Below are positions 47,025 through 58,252 of a stretch of DNA of 64,000 bases, piece by piece; within the stretch, counting starts at the first letter, position 1, and every line of letters begins with the position of its first letter. A program made the translations under genes and the position numbers. The notes beneath the pieces are model-generated. The model did not search any database and was not told where the DNA came from. It was given only the letters and a program-made list of their open reading frames with translations. This DNA comes from Buddleja alternifolia (Eukaryota; Streptophyta; Magnoliopsida; Lamiales; Scrophulariaceae): NCBI GenBank assembly GCA_019426215.1, contig CM033402.1, positions 9,177,246 to 9,241,245 on the forward strand, in the 5' to 3' direction.

Positions 47025-47696
47025 CAAGGTATTAAATTTCGATATTGGTATCGATATCGGGGTAGTAAATTTACAGAAATTTCGATGAAAACATCGGAGA
47101 TATTCAAAATTTCGATTTCGATTTTAAAGAAATCATGGACATTTATAGAAATATTTGAAAATTTACAACGAAACTTTGTGTAACTTTAAATATCATAATT
47201 ATGCATCTTTTACATAAATAATATTGTATATATAATGTATGTATAGTGAATTTTGTCAAGATTAAAATCTGTGGCGAAAAATATAAAATAAATATGATTT
47301 GAGAGTAAAGTAATAACCAAATCTTCAAGGAACTTCATTAAAACAAAATACCACAATTTCAATACAAATCATTATTTAAAACCACATTATTTTAAATTTT
47401 GAAATATTTTGAGTTTGACCGAAATTTAGGGATATTTCGGGAAATTTCGGGATATTTCGGGAAATTATGGAATATTTCGGGGATTTTTGGGATATTTCGG
47501 GAATTTCGGTAGATATTTAACAAAGTAATTTCACTAAGAATTCAAGATTTCGGAAAATATCGAAAATATCGGGAAATACCAAAAATATCGGGAAATTTCG
47601 ATAGATATTCTGCAAAATTGGATCGAAGGTGAGATATCGCTTCGAGACCCCCGGAAATCCGAAATTTCGAGGTATCGTAGGATATTTAAGACCATG
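47025..47696. mobile_element. hAT-type MITE with internal TTTCGGG minisatellite
   Basis: CAAGGTATTAAAT at the left is inverted at the right as CATGGTCTTAAAT. GTGATAAC (47017-47024) and GTCATAAC (47697-47704) form an 8-bp duplication with one mismatch, as hAT elements make. The centre (about 47420-47640) repeats GGGATATTTCGGGAAATTTC. Confidence 0.78.
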
Positions 47697-47704
47697 GTCA
47701 TAAC

Positions 47705-48371
47705 TGATAATTTTTCATAATCGATTAATTAAATTCTCACGTTGTTGCTTCGTCCCTTTCCTTCGACTCTTTTGCAATCGCCTCGGTTCGATTCCTTTTG
47801 ATCTGACTCCACTAAACTCAACATTAGTGAGTTCGTTGAATGTGTGAATTGCCTTTAAACCTACTGAGTGCACCCATATACTCTTAATCGCTTACTTAAA
47901 ACTGGATATCCGTTAGATGCACATGAATTTTTTTACCAATATATATAAGTTGTTTCACTTCTTATTTCACGTGGAATGGCGCGCATTACAACCACCCCTT
48001 CTTAAAAAATGTGACGTCCTCGTATTGTTCCTTCCGCAATCCAAGATCACCCCTAGTACACGTACGTCCAACTGGGCTCTTGTGTTGTTAGTACAATGTG
48101 TTCAATTCTGGTGTCATTTTGTTATGCAGACCTACGACATGGGATCCCGCAAACTAGACACGACACAAATGGATTCATCTAACAACTTGAGTTAATTACT
48201 TTGTCACAACAATGACGAGTGAGAAATAATTGCAAGCAAAGCCTATTATATTGTGTCACGCTTGTTGGGTCCCACCTTTGGGTCCGAGCATGACTTCTGT
48301 CCACCCTATTTCCTATTTATTGGATCAAAACGTTCATAATTTGGGCCCCATGAGATCAAGGTCCTTTTAGG
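47705..48371. other. Non-coding, possible LTR remnant
   Basis: Contains GGCGCGCATTACAACCACCCC and TGTGACGTCCTCG near 47975-48020, wording often seen at plant gypsy LTR borders in minus orientation. Too little to call an element. Confidence 0.25.
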
Positions 48372-48379
48372 GTTTTAAG

Positions 48380-48718
48380 TGGGGCTGAAAGGCGAACTGA
48401 GCTACTCAATACTCGACTTGAACTCGATTGTTAAAAATTTGCTTGAGCTAGGTTCGTTCACATATCAAATCAAGCTTGAACAATTTTTTGTATTCGATAA
48501 GTTTTGAAATCTGGCTCGAGCTCAACTAGATTAGTAAAAAAATAATAAAATATGTAAAAAAAAAAAAAGCTACTTGAGCTCGGTTCGATCAAAGCTCGTT
48601 TGAGTTCGGCTCAATAACAATCGAACCAAACTCAAACACATATTTTGAAGCTTGATAGTAGTTTAATCAAATTTGAACAACAACTTATTCACCTTGACTT
48701 AACTAATTTTTAGCTCTG
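48380..48718. mobile_element. hAT-like MITE, GAGCTCGAG family
   Basis: Starts TGGGGCTGAAAGG and ends TTTTTAGCTCTG, a degenerate inverted pair. Flanks GTTTTAAG (48372-48379) and GTTCCAAG (48719-48726) match at 6 of 8 positions. The interior is full of CTCGA/GAGCT words. Confidence 0.55.
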
Positions 48719-48726
48719 GTTCCAAG

Positions 48727-49867
48727 ATATGAAGAAAAAAAATATTATGGATAACACCGTAACAGTTGATATCTCGAAACTCTCGAGTCTTCAATAAGCG
48801 TAGACATGAAAAGTAGCAAAACCTTCAAGTCAATTGCAGATGATCTCTTCACTAAGTTGAAGCAAAATGTCATTGAAAATAAAATTAAAAAAAACACTAG
48901 TAAAAAGATTTAGTTTTTCTTTTTCAACTGTAAAAAGATTTAGTTGAAGATTTTATTTTCGCTATATTTGCGAGTGCATCAAAAATTACCTTGCAGATAG
49001 AATTTCATTTTATTATTCTTTAATTCCAAGGGTTTTAATTTTATAAATGGACATATATAATTTCCCTATTTTATTTTATAGTAGTATGTTACTAAACTAT
49101 AAATGATCCAAAGTAACATCAGTCCGAGTTTGGAAGTTAGTCAATTACTAAATTATTCCTAGAGAGAGAATAAAATATCAAACTCAGTTACAGCAAAACG
49201 ACTGCGTTTCTAGCTCTCAGCCATCTAAGTCACAAGAAAGTCGCCTTAAAGATTGTACAGATTCTAGCCATCATCGGCTACTTTGTCTTTATTTGGAGCT
49301 CTCTACTCTTACCCAATGAAAGCCTCACACGTCGGCACTCGTGGCAACTTCTAATTTCCACGTCATTATAGTACCATAAAAAGTTCCCGTATATGAAAAT
49401 TCTCACAACATTCATAGCAAAAGTATATAAATTAAATAAGAAAAGTTGAAATAAAAAATAAAAAATTAATTATAATTAAGACTGTGAGAATGGGGTTTGC
49501 TTCTTGATTGGGAAAAATTTCGATTAAATCGAGTTTAATGGTACTAGTGTCAATTCATACCACGATTCCTCCATCACCTCCTCCGTCACTTTCCTACTCC
49601 TCGATTAAGACTAAAATACACTTGTATGAAACAGATAGATAGAATCCATGTTCCGACAGTGAACTCGATCCGTCGAAAAATTTCCCTACTTAATTGTGTC
49701 TCATTTGTACTCTCTCTCTCCCTTTTCTCTCTCTTCCAAAATCGTCATAATCTCTTTGATTACTTTGCGATCTGAAACAAAAAAATCCAAGAGATTGACG
49801 TAGTGAAATCAACAAGAAAAAGTAGAGATTACAGATTTTCGATTGTTAAGAGAATCGATCGTCGTCA
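48727..49867 (+). promoter_or_regulatory. Upstream region of the gene at 49868
   Basis: TATATAA lies at 49424-49430. A pyrimidine-rich stretch (TCTCTCTCTCTCCC and neighbours) at 49710-49737 is typical of plant 5' leaders. ATG at 49868 sits in the context CGTCAATGGCG, a good plant start context. Core promoter and leader limits are inferred. Confidence 0.4.
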
Positions 49868-50724
49868 ATGGCGATGAATGGAGATCAGAATTTTAAGCGC
49901 AGCCTTGACAGCACCAGTCTTCGAGAACAAACGGCGGCGGAAACAGCATTTGTCAAGAATCTCACCACCGCGCCGCCGCCGCGTACGCCGGAGTATCACC
50001 GCGCAACGCTCGATTTGGTCGAAGAAGAAACTTTCATTTTTAGAGAGAGGAAAAGAGGTTTATTGAACATCGATTTGAATGCTCTGCCGGAAGACGATTC
50101 TCCGCCGTCGCACGCCGCCGTGGCTTCTAGTTCCGGTGAGGATAAAGTAAGTCTTGAAAGTGAATGTCGCTCGGATTTGAATGTGCAATTTGCAGAAGAT
50201 GTTGTTGTTGTTGTTGATGTAAATGGAAGTAATAGACCAGATTTATCCGTGCGGAATTGCGAAAAAAGGATGAACGAAACGGCGTCGTCGCATTGTCCAC
50301 AGCCAAAACTCAGTACTAAAATCGATGTTCTTGAAGAAGAAAAGAGGAATAATAACGAAATTGCGGTAATCGATTCGCATAAGCGTTGGAAAGCGCTTCT
50401 TGATGTATCGGAGATTGCTTTACGCGAGTACGAAAGCGAGTTACGGACTCGGAATCTGAGTCGGAATCGGCGAGCGAGTCGTGAAGCGGAACTCGGCGGC
50501 GCGTTACTGAAACGGTCAACAAAGAGGAGTAATAATATAGTGTGTAGCGGTGGTGATGCGGAGGTGGTGGTGGGGCCACCGCCGGTTGTGCGGTCGACGA
50601 GGGGGAGGACGGTGGCGCTGCCGAACAAGTATAAAGACTCGTTTCTCGGCCCCGTCGTGGCGGCGGAGTTTCCTCGGCGGAATAGAACCGGCAAATCAGC
50701 CGCCTCCGCCGACCAGGAGTTCAG
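49868..50724 (+). CDS. First exon of an unrecognised plant protein with EAR-like motif
   Basis: 285 complete codons from ATG 49868. GC and codon use clearly differ from the AT-rich surroundings, as expected for a real exon. The protein is hydrophilic with no signal or membrane segment. It has LNIDLNALP at residues 66-74, matching the DLNxxP form of the EAR repression motif, and a second DLN at 103-105. It also has a Val run from a GTT repeat (112-116), and Arg-rich patches near 194-206. The C-terminal stretch RSTRGRTVALPNKYKDSFL (242-260) looks conserved. The apparent stop (TGA 50726) lies within CAG-GTGAGT, a consensus 5' splice site, so I end the exon at 50724 in phase 2. A nuclear regulator is an inference. 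Downstream exons were not identified. Confidence 0.72.
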
Positions 50725-50763
50725 GTGAGTGTGCGGGTTAGTAAATAGTAATTTCACTGTGTT

Positions 50764-50985
50764 GAATTTTTTTTTTTTTTGGTAACTAGTGAACCGAAGA
50801 TGGAGCTAAATTTCGAACTTATTAAATAGCCCGCAAACCACATAAAAGGAGTTAACTGCATTAGAAAAATTCTATTCGACGGCTCATGCCCCATAGCGGT
50901 CTATGCAATAGCCCGCAAATCACATGAGGGGATAAGCCGCATTAGAAAAATCCTACGCGATGGCTCATGCGCTAAAGCGGTTTAA
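50764..50985 (-). mobile_element. Retroposon-like insertion with A-tail and 80-bp duplication
   Basis: On the minus strand a body containing GTTCGAAATTTAGC (B-box-like) ends GGTTCACTAGTTACC and a run of about 15 A. The segment AATAGCCCGCAAA...GCGGT occurs twice in tandem (about 50826-50903 and 50904-50983). It is probably a SINE, within the presumed first intron. Confidence 0.45.
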
Positions 50986-51265
50986 ACCCAAATTGTCTTG
51001 GTGGAAAATTCCTTACCAAACCAACTCGGCTTCGTAGTAAAATTGAGTAACCTTTGGAGAGTAAGAAAAGGTTATTTATTTTCGTTTTTTGCCGTTTTCT
51101 AATCTTTTTGTTCTTCTTTCTTTGGTAGTTGTTGTGAACTGCTTTTATGGGAATATTTTCGGATTGTATAAAATTTGGAATTAACGTAGGAAATGTTATT
51201 TGTTTTTTAGTGAAGTCAAGAACATGGGATTTGCATATAAGCATGTTTACACACACATATATATG

Positions 51266-51412
51266 AAAAATTCTACGCCACACCGGTATTAATGGTCCCG
51301 GTGTGACATACACCATTGGATCGGGGGTATTTTAATAAATACCCCTGTTGAAGGGATCCAATAATATATGCCATACCGATACCATTAATACCGGTCTGGC
51401 ATAGAATGGCCC
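51266..51412. mobile_element. Small palindromic MITE
   Basis: ATTCTACGCCACACCGGTAT at the left is matched in inverse at the right (ATTCTATGCCAGACCGGTAT), with arms of about 60 bp around a short loop containing ATACCCCTGTTGAAGGGATC. No clear duplication. Confidence 0.65.
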
Positions 51413-52160
51413 CATGTATATATATATATATCAGTAAAGAACATATTCCCAGCTGCCCCGCCTATGACATAGATTTCTGTTTGGGCTGGTGAATGGTGAT
51501 AATGCAAGAGCAACTTTCCTAATGTCAGAGCAAGTGACTGACTGAATTCTCTGAATGACATTTTTGTCCTTTATCCCGTTTTCTATTTTTTTTTTTTTTG
51601 GTGAATGTCTTTGTCCCGTCCCCTTTAACAATCAAATCGAGATCTAAAACAAATTTTTAGGCTCAATATTAATTCAAATAAATTTGCACAACAATTTCTC
51701 CGTCTCAACTCAACTCGTTTACTGGTATGGTGAAAACTGCACGAGGTAAAGAGGGATTCTTTCTTCGTTTTTTTCTTTTACGAGTTGTTTTTGAAGTAAG
51801 GGCATATTTGTAATTTGATATGTGCACGGGCATTAGGAAAGCAGCTCTGACATTATCAATGTCACCAGCCTATGAAATGTCTCTATTTTAAGGTTTGGTT
51901 TCCAATTTTTAGCTTGGGGGAAATTTAAGAATGTAATTTATATATATATATATATATATATAAAAACTTGTGGCATTGTGGTTGTGCTTTTCCTTTTTGG
52001 TTTCTTTTTCATCTTGGCAATTTAATATTGATAGACTAATTGTAAGTTGGCCTTGTGTGAAGAGCTCCGAGCAAATTCCATTCTTTATTCTATGTCTTGT
52101 GATAATGGAGGATCTTTGATCATCCGTTACGAGGAAGTTGGCAGGGACTGGGGAGGAACA
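51413..52160. other. Non-coding, AT-rich
   Basis: TA microsatellites near 51420 and 51940. No exon continuing the gene at 49868 could be recognised. Confidence 0.35.
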
Positions 52161-52169
52161 TAAATTAAT

Positions 52170-52429
52170 GGGAAAATTACACAAAGATCCCCATATTTAT
52201 TGTGTAACTACCCAAAAAAAAAAAGCATCTCACTTTTTGAAATTACCAACCCCTCCCTCGGGGTCTAATTGTAATGTTTGCAGTGGAAAATTGTACTAAT
52301 TTTTAAATACATATGGGGTGTACTTGTAAAAAAATACCCTACATGAGGGAAATTTTATGTAATTTACAAAATTCGAGAGCTTTTTTGGTAATTACACAAT
52401 AAATGAGGGGGCCTGTGTATAATTTTTCG
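52170..52429. mobile_element. Mutator-type MITE with perfect 9-bp target duplication, second copy
   Basis: The 260-bp element starts GGGAAAATTACACAAAG and ends TGTGTATAATTTTTCG. TAAATTAAT flanks it exactly at 52161-52169 and 52430-52438. It shares termini such as TTTATTGTGTAATTACC with 46364-46613. Confidence 0.88.
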
Positions 52430-52438
52430 TAAATTAAT

Positions 52439-54086
52439 TTCAAGATTTTGACTTCAAACACTTTGATGTATTTATACTTGTATAATATTGATTCTTACCC
52501 ATTTTCAAATTTAAGTGTCTTGATACAACATATTGAGGTACCAACTGATTTGTGCATAAAATCAAAGTTTGTGGGAACTCCGAATTAGGATACAACAATA
52601 TCACTCGTGTATGATACTTTATATGTGAGTTTCACTATATGAATAATTATAATTATTTCAGAATTTGAAATTATAGAAAGTTCTTAAGAAAACCAAAGGT
52701 CCTTGTTTGAACCTTGAAAGGTTCTAGCCCACTCCCGACTCGGCCAAATTAATGTGTATTTTTTGAAATAACTTATCAATTATATGATAAGTATAATACA
52801 TTCTCCTTGTGAAATACACTTGGGTGCGACCAAGTCAGATTTAGGCTAGAATTTTCCCTCCGCGCTTATTTCCACAATTGTAATATGCGGAAATTTATTT
52901 TGAAGGAACATGGATGGTTGTTTCGACGGACCCATCTTATTTAGGTGTTGCCCTCGAAACTATAGCGAAATGTATAATTAATTTCCTTTTATCTTGAAGT
53001 TGGAGAACATTAAATTCTAATAATAGGACCATAATTGAATCTCCTGGCATGTTAAATTCATTTGATAGGAGTATAACTAAGAGAAGAATTCTTTTATCAC
53101 GTCAAATTATTTACCCCATAAGATTTAAAAATAAAAATATTTAAAAATTAATCTTACAACAAAAACCCAATCAAATAACAAAGGCCCTAAATGGATGGCA
53201 TATCCATCTCGGAGATTTTTTTTTTCATGACAAAAGTGAGAAAAAAATACTTTTAGAGATAAGAAATGTGGTGTCAAAAGTGTGTTTGGATGAGTATTTT
53301 TTTAGAGAAAAATATGTAATGATTGTAGTTGATGTGATATATTTTTTGTTGTGAAAAATTTGTTTGGATTGGTGTTTAGATATAATTTTTTATAGATATA
53401 TCTACTCAAACTCATCGATTTAGACATCAAAAAATAGGCAAAGTGGATCTTATTTTGCATGTTGCGTTATTTTATATTAGAATATGTGATTAATTTGACT
53501 CTCGGTGTTGGGAGATAGCCGAAAATATCCTTTTTAATCGATGGGTAAACTGTCAAATCATGAATAGTAAAAAAAAATTTTTTCTCTTTTTTTGCAAGAA
53601 TTTCTTCAAAATTAGCCACAATTTTGAGATATTTTTCTTAAGGGAAATTTCATGATATGTCAAACAAATATATTTTTAGAGAAAAAAATCTCTAAAAAAC
53701 TATTTTTCAAATGAGAGGTGGCCATCCAATTAGGACCAAACTTTCCCTTAATAGGAAAAAGAGAGAAAAATGTTGAAAATAGAAAAAAAAAAACTGAAAA
53801 ATAAAAGGAAAAAAGTCACCATATTGGAAATCGTCCTCCCCGCAGCACTCCAGCTTCCAAGCCATCCCACAAACTACTGAAATAAACTAATCTAACGTAA
53901 TTACAAGTATTACAACTAATTTACTGAATAATAACGTAAATAACTTGTTGAATTTAAACATCTAACAATTAATCTATCTTTTAACACTGGTAGTCCTTGG
54001 CCCCACATTGGCTTCTGGATCTGTTATTTAGGCCGATTAACATTGGCAACTTCTTTAGAATTTGAGCCAGGTCCAACATATCTAAC
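52439..54086. other. Non-coding, with possible MITE and LTR traces
   Basis: Around 53280-53720, TTTGGATGAGTATTTTTTTAG and inverted TTTTAGAGAAAAA words suggest an old MITE without definable ends. The last 100 bp may be LTR of the minus-strand gypsy relic that follows. Confidence 0.3.
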
Positions 54087-54290
54087 AATACTCCACCCTA
54101 ATTAAAATATGACTTGTTCTCAAGGCCTTCACTAAGACCACTCGGTGGGTCTTTTTGAGTCCATGTCTTGGTGACTTTCGAGTTGGTCCTCTAGCTCAAG
54201 AGGTTCAATATTTTCACCCGACGGTACATGACTGTGTTTACACTAAAAATGAAATCAAGTTTTTGCGAATTAAAAAATCCAAATAGCCCA
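54080..54290 (-). mobile_element. End of gypsy pol and LTR junction, remnant
   Basis: The minus strand reads CTTGAGAACAAGTC then AGGGTGGAGTATTGTTAGAT. This matches the usual gypsy ending: ...LEDK region, purine-rich tract, then a TGTTAGAT LTR start at about 54087. Coding is too decayed to define. Confidence 0.4.
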
Positions 54291-54984
54291 ACATTAATTA
54301 ATGGGACAGAGATAAAAAATTAAACCCATTATAGCATAATAATGCATAGAGTAGTTTAAAACGGAATAAGCCCAATAAGATTCCAGATTTGACAGGATAA
54401 CATGTCGGACTCAAAGGAAACAAGAGGCGGGTCCAAAGGGCTGGAAATGTCGCAAGAAAAGCAACCCGCTAAGACGAGAGAATTTTGAAAAAGAAGTTGG
54501 AGGCAGTTCCCGGCGGTTGAGAACGTGGGATCACGGAGTTGAGATAAATACGAAAAAGGAAAAGAGAAGAAGGGGAGAGGAGAATCATCCACAACTTTAT
54601 ATTTTCTTCTTAGAAGTAGCTCTAATTAGGAGTAATTTGTAGCGTAAAGTTTGTATTAGCTTATCAAGAATTGCTAGATTTGGCTTCCAAAACTTGTACT
54701 GGCACTCGCTTGCTTGTAATCTCTTCGGAATCGAAGACTTTCATGGAGGTATAAATTATCCTTTGTTTAGATTTAAATATTCGATGGGTAATTTGTATCT
54801 TGTCTTGAGTTTTCATTCGTCACTTTTAAATTCGAAATTACTAAAGTTATAAAGGCTTGAACCACCTTGTAGCGAATCGAACGCGGGCTTGAAAGATAAT
54901 CTCAAGTTATAGATTATTGAGAGAGGCTAAGAACAAACACTCGGATCCACCTTAATCTAATTTGTTTCTTTTTAACGAAACAGA
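54291..54984. other. Unassigned sequence between two gypsy relic pieces
   Basis: Moderately GC-balanced sequence with words such as CTTCGGAATCGAAGAC that look transcribed-leader or LTR-like on the plus strand. I could not find a pair for it. Confidence 0.3.
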
Positions 54985-55705
54985 CTGACGTCGTGCAGAA
55001 GTAGAAGGGTTGGGGAGTTTTATATTTGTGCGTTGGGTGAAATTATTTGTCATCGTTAAAAGAAAGGCATTTAGAACGTCTTTCTTGCATTTCGGTTGGT
55101 GTCAAGCGTTTAATATTTGCTTTGGTGGGTGGACGTTGCAGGGGCATGTTATTACTCGAAATAGGGTTTGGTGGTCGTACAAATGGTGAGGGTGTTGGGC
55201 GGGTGTCCCTCAATTTTGCCTCCACGAGTTTGGCCAAACTGAGTGATTGTTAGATGGTATGAGGTCTCAACACCTAATTCCTGTTGTGTATTGATCTCAT
55301 TGCAGCCCGAATAAGAAACAATTGAGAATAGCTTCTACTATTACCCAACCACACAATTTGATACGCCTATCAAATGCTACCTAATAGTCAGCAAGCGTGT
55401 CTGTTTGTCTCAACTTTTATGGAACCGCTTGATGATTCTCATAAAACGAAGGGCCAAATCGAAGCTCTCGTAAATGCGTCCCACGTAGTTAATTGTAGAT
55501 TATTATGCATCCATATGTACCATTTGAGAACATTACCTTGCATATAAAAAGCCACAATGCCTATTCGTTTGTTCATTGGGATTTGGTAAAATAGAAAATA
55601 TTGCTTTGCCTGGATTAGTCAATCCAACGGATTGGTACCGTCAAAATATGGTAGATGGATTTTAGGTGGTTTTGGTGTGATTTCATGTTGGTGTATAGGG
55701 TTGGA
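54985..55705 (-). pseudogene. Ty3/gypsy gag relic
   Basis: Read on the minus strand from 55705: IHLPYFDGTNPLD, then a stop where the family has Trp, then QAKQYFLFYQIPMNKR and NNLQLTTWDAFTRA. These are followed by LAKLVEAKLRDTRP, a Pro-rich stretch, and IKRLTPTEMQERRSKCLSF at the zinc knuckle. Most knuckle cysteines are mutated and a stop follows. It represents the capsid part of a second gypsy family, distinct from the one at 28-30 kb. A MITE lies at its upstream end. Confidence 0.75.
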
Positions 55706-55720
55706 TGTGGTAAACTGGGA

Positions 55721-55890
55721 AAACACTTGTATATATCGGGTCTTGGGTTTTACATCTGCATCTTGTGGATGTGATTAATACACATCACTTATTTTATTTT
55801 TTTGAATTAAAAAACAAGTGATGTGTATTAATAACATCCACATAGTGCACAGGTGGTGCCCAAGACCCGATTTATATAAAAATTTTCCGA
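55721..55890. mobile_element. Fold-back MITE with perfect 9-bp target duplication
   Basis: Arms of about 60 bp: ATCGGGTCTTGGG...TGTGGATGTGATTAATACAC, inverted at the right with a few changes, around an AT-rich loop. TAAACTGGG is repeated exactly at 55712-55720 and 55891-55899. The 9-bp size points to Mutator mobilisation. It is inserted just upstream of, or within, the gag relic. Confidence 0.85.
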
Positions 55891-55899
55891 TAAACTGGG

Positions 55900-56640
55900 T
55901 GATGTAGCCATGTGATTTGAGGGGCCTTGGTTGTAGAAATTGGGGTTGGTGTTAGGTGATAGGCATTGGTGAAAGTTGGAAGGAGATAAGGCCGGTGGTG
56001 TGAAATCGGCGTTGGGATGCTTGGGATTGGAGCGCCGCCACAGATGCAACTACTGCCTCATGGTGTTGGTTGGATATCAACTGATCCGCCTCATATGCAA
56101 GTACGAATTTACGGGGGGGGGGGGGGGGGGGGTTGTTGTTGGTGGGAGCAGCTCTCTCGATAGAATATATATATTTCTATGGTTCGCCCCCCAAAAACGA
56201 AGCATTATATTTAATGTTTGTTTCATAAATGTACAAAGTATCCCAATAGTGCAGTTGGCAAAGAAGCGAAATTTTATGCTACCCTCTACAATAGTTCTTT
56301 TTGTTAAGCAAAAACCTTTAGACCAATGTTACTCTTTTTTTTCCCTAAGTAGACCAATCTTACTCTACTTTTTATTATGTGTACAGTGCACGACCACTAT
56401 CAATTAGGGGAAGGTGGTTGATTCTTCATAAGTTCATTATTTATTTCTTGTTTTACTTTTATGGGTTATGTTTTTTTGTTCTTTTTTAATTTAAAGTTGA
56501 ATTATAACTTACTCTTTAGCTCTTTTTTTATAGTTCAATATATTAGTGGTAATAGTTGTTTATTTAAATGCTTTTGAAAAAATATTATTATAATATTGTT
56601 GAAATCTTGTGATTGCATTAGTGTTCATAGAATAATAGTA
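55900..56640. other. Non-coding, includes a 20-G homopolymer
   Basis: A run of exactly 20 G is at 56113-56132. The first 150 bp may be the degenerate N-terminal end of the gypsy gag relic on the minus strand (Pro/Ser/Asn-rich frame). Otherwise nothing recognised. Confidence 0.4.
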
Positions 56641-57487
56641 GTTATTTTATATTCTTTTGAAACGTCGTGGTCGTAATATTGCTTAAATTTTGTTGTTGCA
56701 TAAATGATTGATAACGAAATGCAAACAAAAAAATGAAGCAATTAAATGAGAGTGATAACGATAAGAGAGAAACCCGACCAATTGTAATTCTCATCATCTT
56801 CTTGATTTGATTATTGATGCACAAGATTATCTCTAATTGAGTAGCCAACTAAGAGACCCAATGATAGCATGTGACCCTCCCGCTTTTTCTTTATGTGTGA
56901 TTTACCAACGGATAGTTAATTAATAAATCCTAACTTTTAAAATGCATCTAGAGATTAGACTTTTGATTAATTCAAGGAGAAACATTAATTACTAGAAGAA
57001 AATTATCATCAAGAGTTAATCCACCTAGCATGAATTAAACATAATGATAGTGATTTCTCCCTAAGGACCTAATATCAAACAATCATCAATATTAATCCCT
57101 AGTTGCCACTAAGTAAGGTCCTAATTGATAGCAATTTAACCTTAGCAAGCAATGGGTTGAAGAAATGATCTAGTTGTACACCCTAGACAAGCAAACCAAT
57201 AAACACGAAGCATATAATCAATAAAATCAAATACTCAAATAGAAATATGATTAAGAGCATTAATCTCACAAATTAAGATGATAATGTTGAATTACAATTT
57301 TCTGGATGAAGGAATTAGCCTCTAATACACATCTTCAATGTTAGAATCTTTTGCAAGGATGAAAATCTCTAAAAGTGTGTAAGAAAGCTGATCCAAAGTT
57401 AACCTAAAATATGTAAACAATGTATTTATAGTACTAGTCCTGGATCCAGGCTCCAGCCTAAAGGAAACAATAGCTTCAGGAAACTTT
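56641..57487. other. Non-coding, possible minus-strand LTR or leader
   Basis: The minus strand has TATAAATACATTG at about 57420 followed by a leader-like stretch (TTACACACTTTTAGAG, TTCTAACATTGAAGATG). Long non-coding transcribed-looking sequence of this sort is common in plant LTR elements. No protein or second LTR found. Confidence 0.3.
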
Positions 57488-57702
57488 GGGGCCCAACGAG
57501 CATAAAGCCTTTCTGCGGAGCGAGTTTTCTGTCACGCTCAAACCCCAGCGAGCATAAAGTCGTGTTGGGCTTGAGGTTGCTGTGAAGCACAATCCCCAGC
57601 CAGCATAAAGCTATGATGGGGCCTGAGGCTGCTGTCAAGCTCGTGCCCCAGGGAGCATCAAATCTTGCTAGAGCTTGAGTTGCACCGTGGCCTCGCATCT
57701 TG
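57488..57702. repeat. ~52-bp minisatellite, about four units
   Basis: Units begin with variants of CCCCAGCGAGCATAAAG (57492, 57543, 57596, 57648) and share GGGCTTGAGGTTGCTGT-like centres. It is much more GC-rich than its surroundings and leaves an open frame on the minus strand that I regard as incidental. Confidence 0.7.
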
Positions 57703-58244
57703 GTTGCCTTGGCTCATGCTCGTGACTCGTGTTGGCTTGTCGATTTCTAAATTTGTAACTTCATTCAAGGCTCTCAATCTCGTCCAATTCTACACATTTT
57801 CTCGCCAAAAGCTTGAAATATCCTACAAGATAGAGTCAATACTTTAGGCGAGCATTTATCGTTAAATATCGGAATAAAAATATTAGAATTAGAAGAGATA
57901 TCTAGGCATATAAAGCACTTATCAACATATTGCAATATTTTCAACCCACAACAATTATTTAATAATTTTTAACCGACAATTTTAGGGCGGATCGGACGGG
58001 TTGTGCGGATTTGTGTACACCCATAGCACACGTAAAATGCCCTGATAAATAATATATAATCAACTAACAACATTATTAATATGATCTAGTTTTGACAATA
58101 TTTTAAACTATTAGAAAAGCAAATAACACAGGAAGCAATACATTGAATAAAACCCTAACATTGGTTTTCAAGAATCAACAAAGTTTAAATGCAAAGAGGA
58201 AAAGAGTTAAGAAATGTGAAGAAAATAAAATTATTAATTGCATT
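57703..58244. other. Non-coding, nothing recognised
   Basis: AT-rich. A short stretch AGGGCGGATCGGACGGGTTG near 57983 resembles ends of GC-rich plant MITEs, but no partner was found. Confidence 0.35.
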
Positions 58245-58252
58245 ATCAATTG

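Noticed and set aside
49996..50757. 253-codon open frame on the minus strand opposite the host exon
   Set aside because: It is a shadow of the GC-rich plus-strand exon: Ser/Leu/Arg-rich with no domain, and the plus strand has the better start context, 5' leader and splice donor.
53280..53720. Possible MITE with TTTGGATGAGTATTTT ends
   Set aside because: Inverted similarity is weak and no target duplication could be found.
56113..56132. 20-G run as a possible quadruplex element
   Set aside because: A pure homopolymer in non-coding DNA, prone to sequencing error; no paired G-tracts or gene context to suggest a role.
57420..57430. Minus-strand TATAAATAC as promoter of a gene at 56.6-57.4 kb
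   Set aside because: No coding frame follows; only noted as possible LTR or leader.
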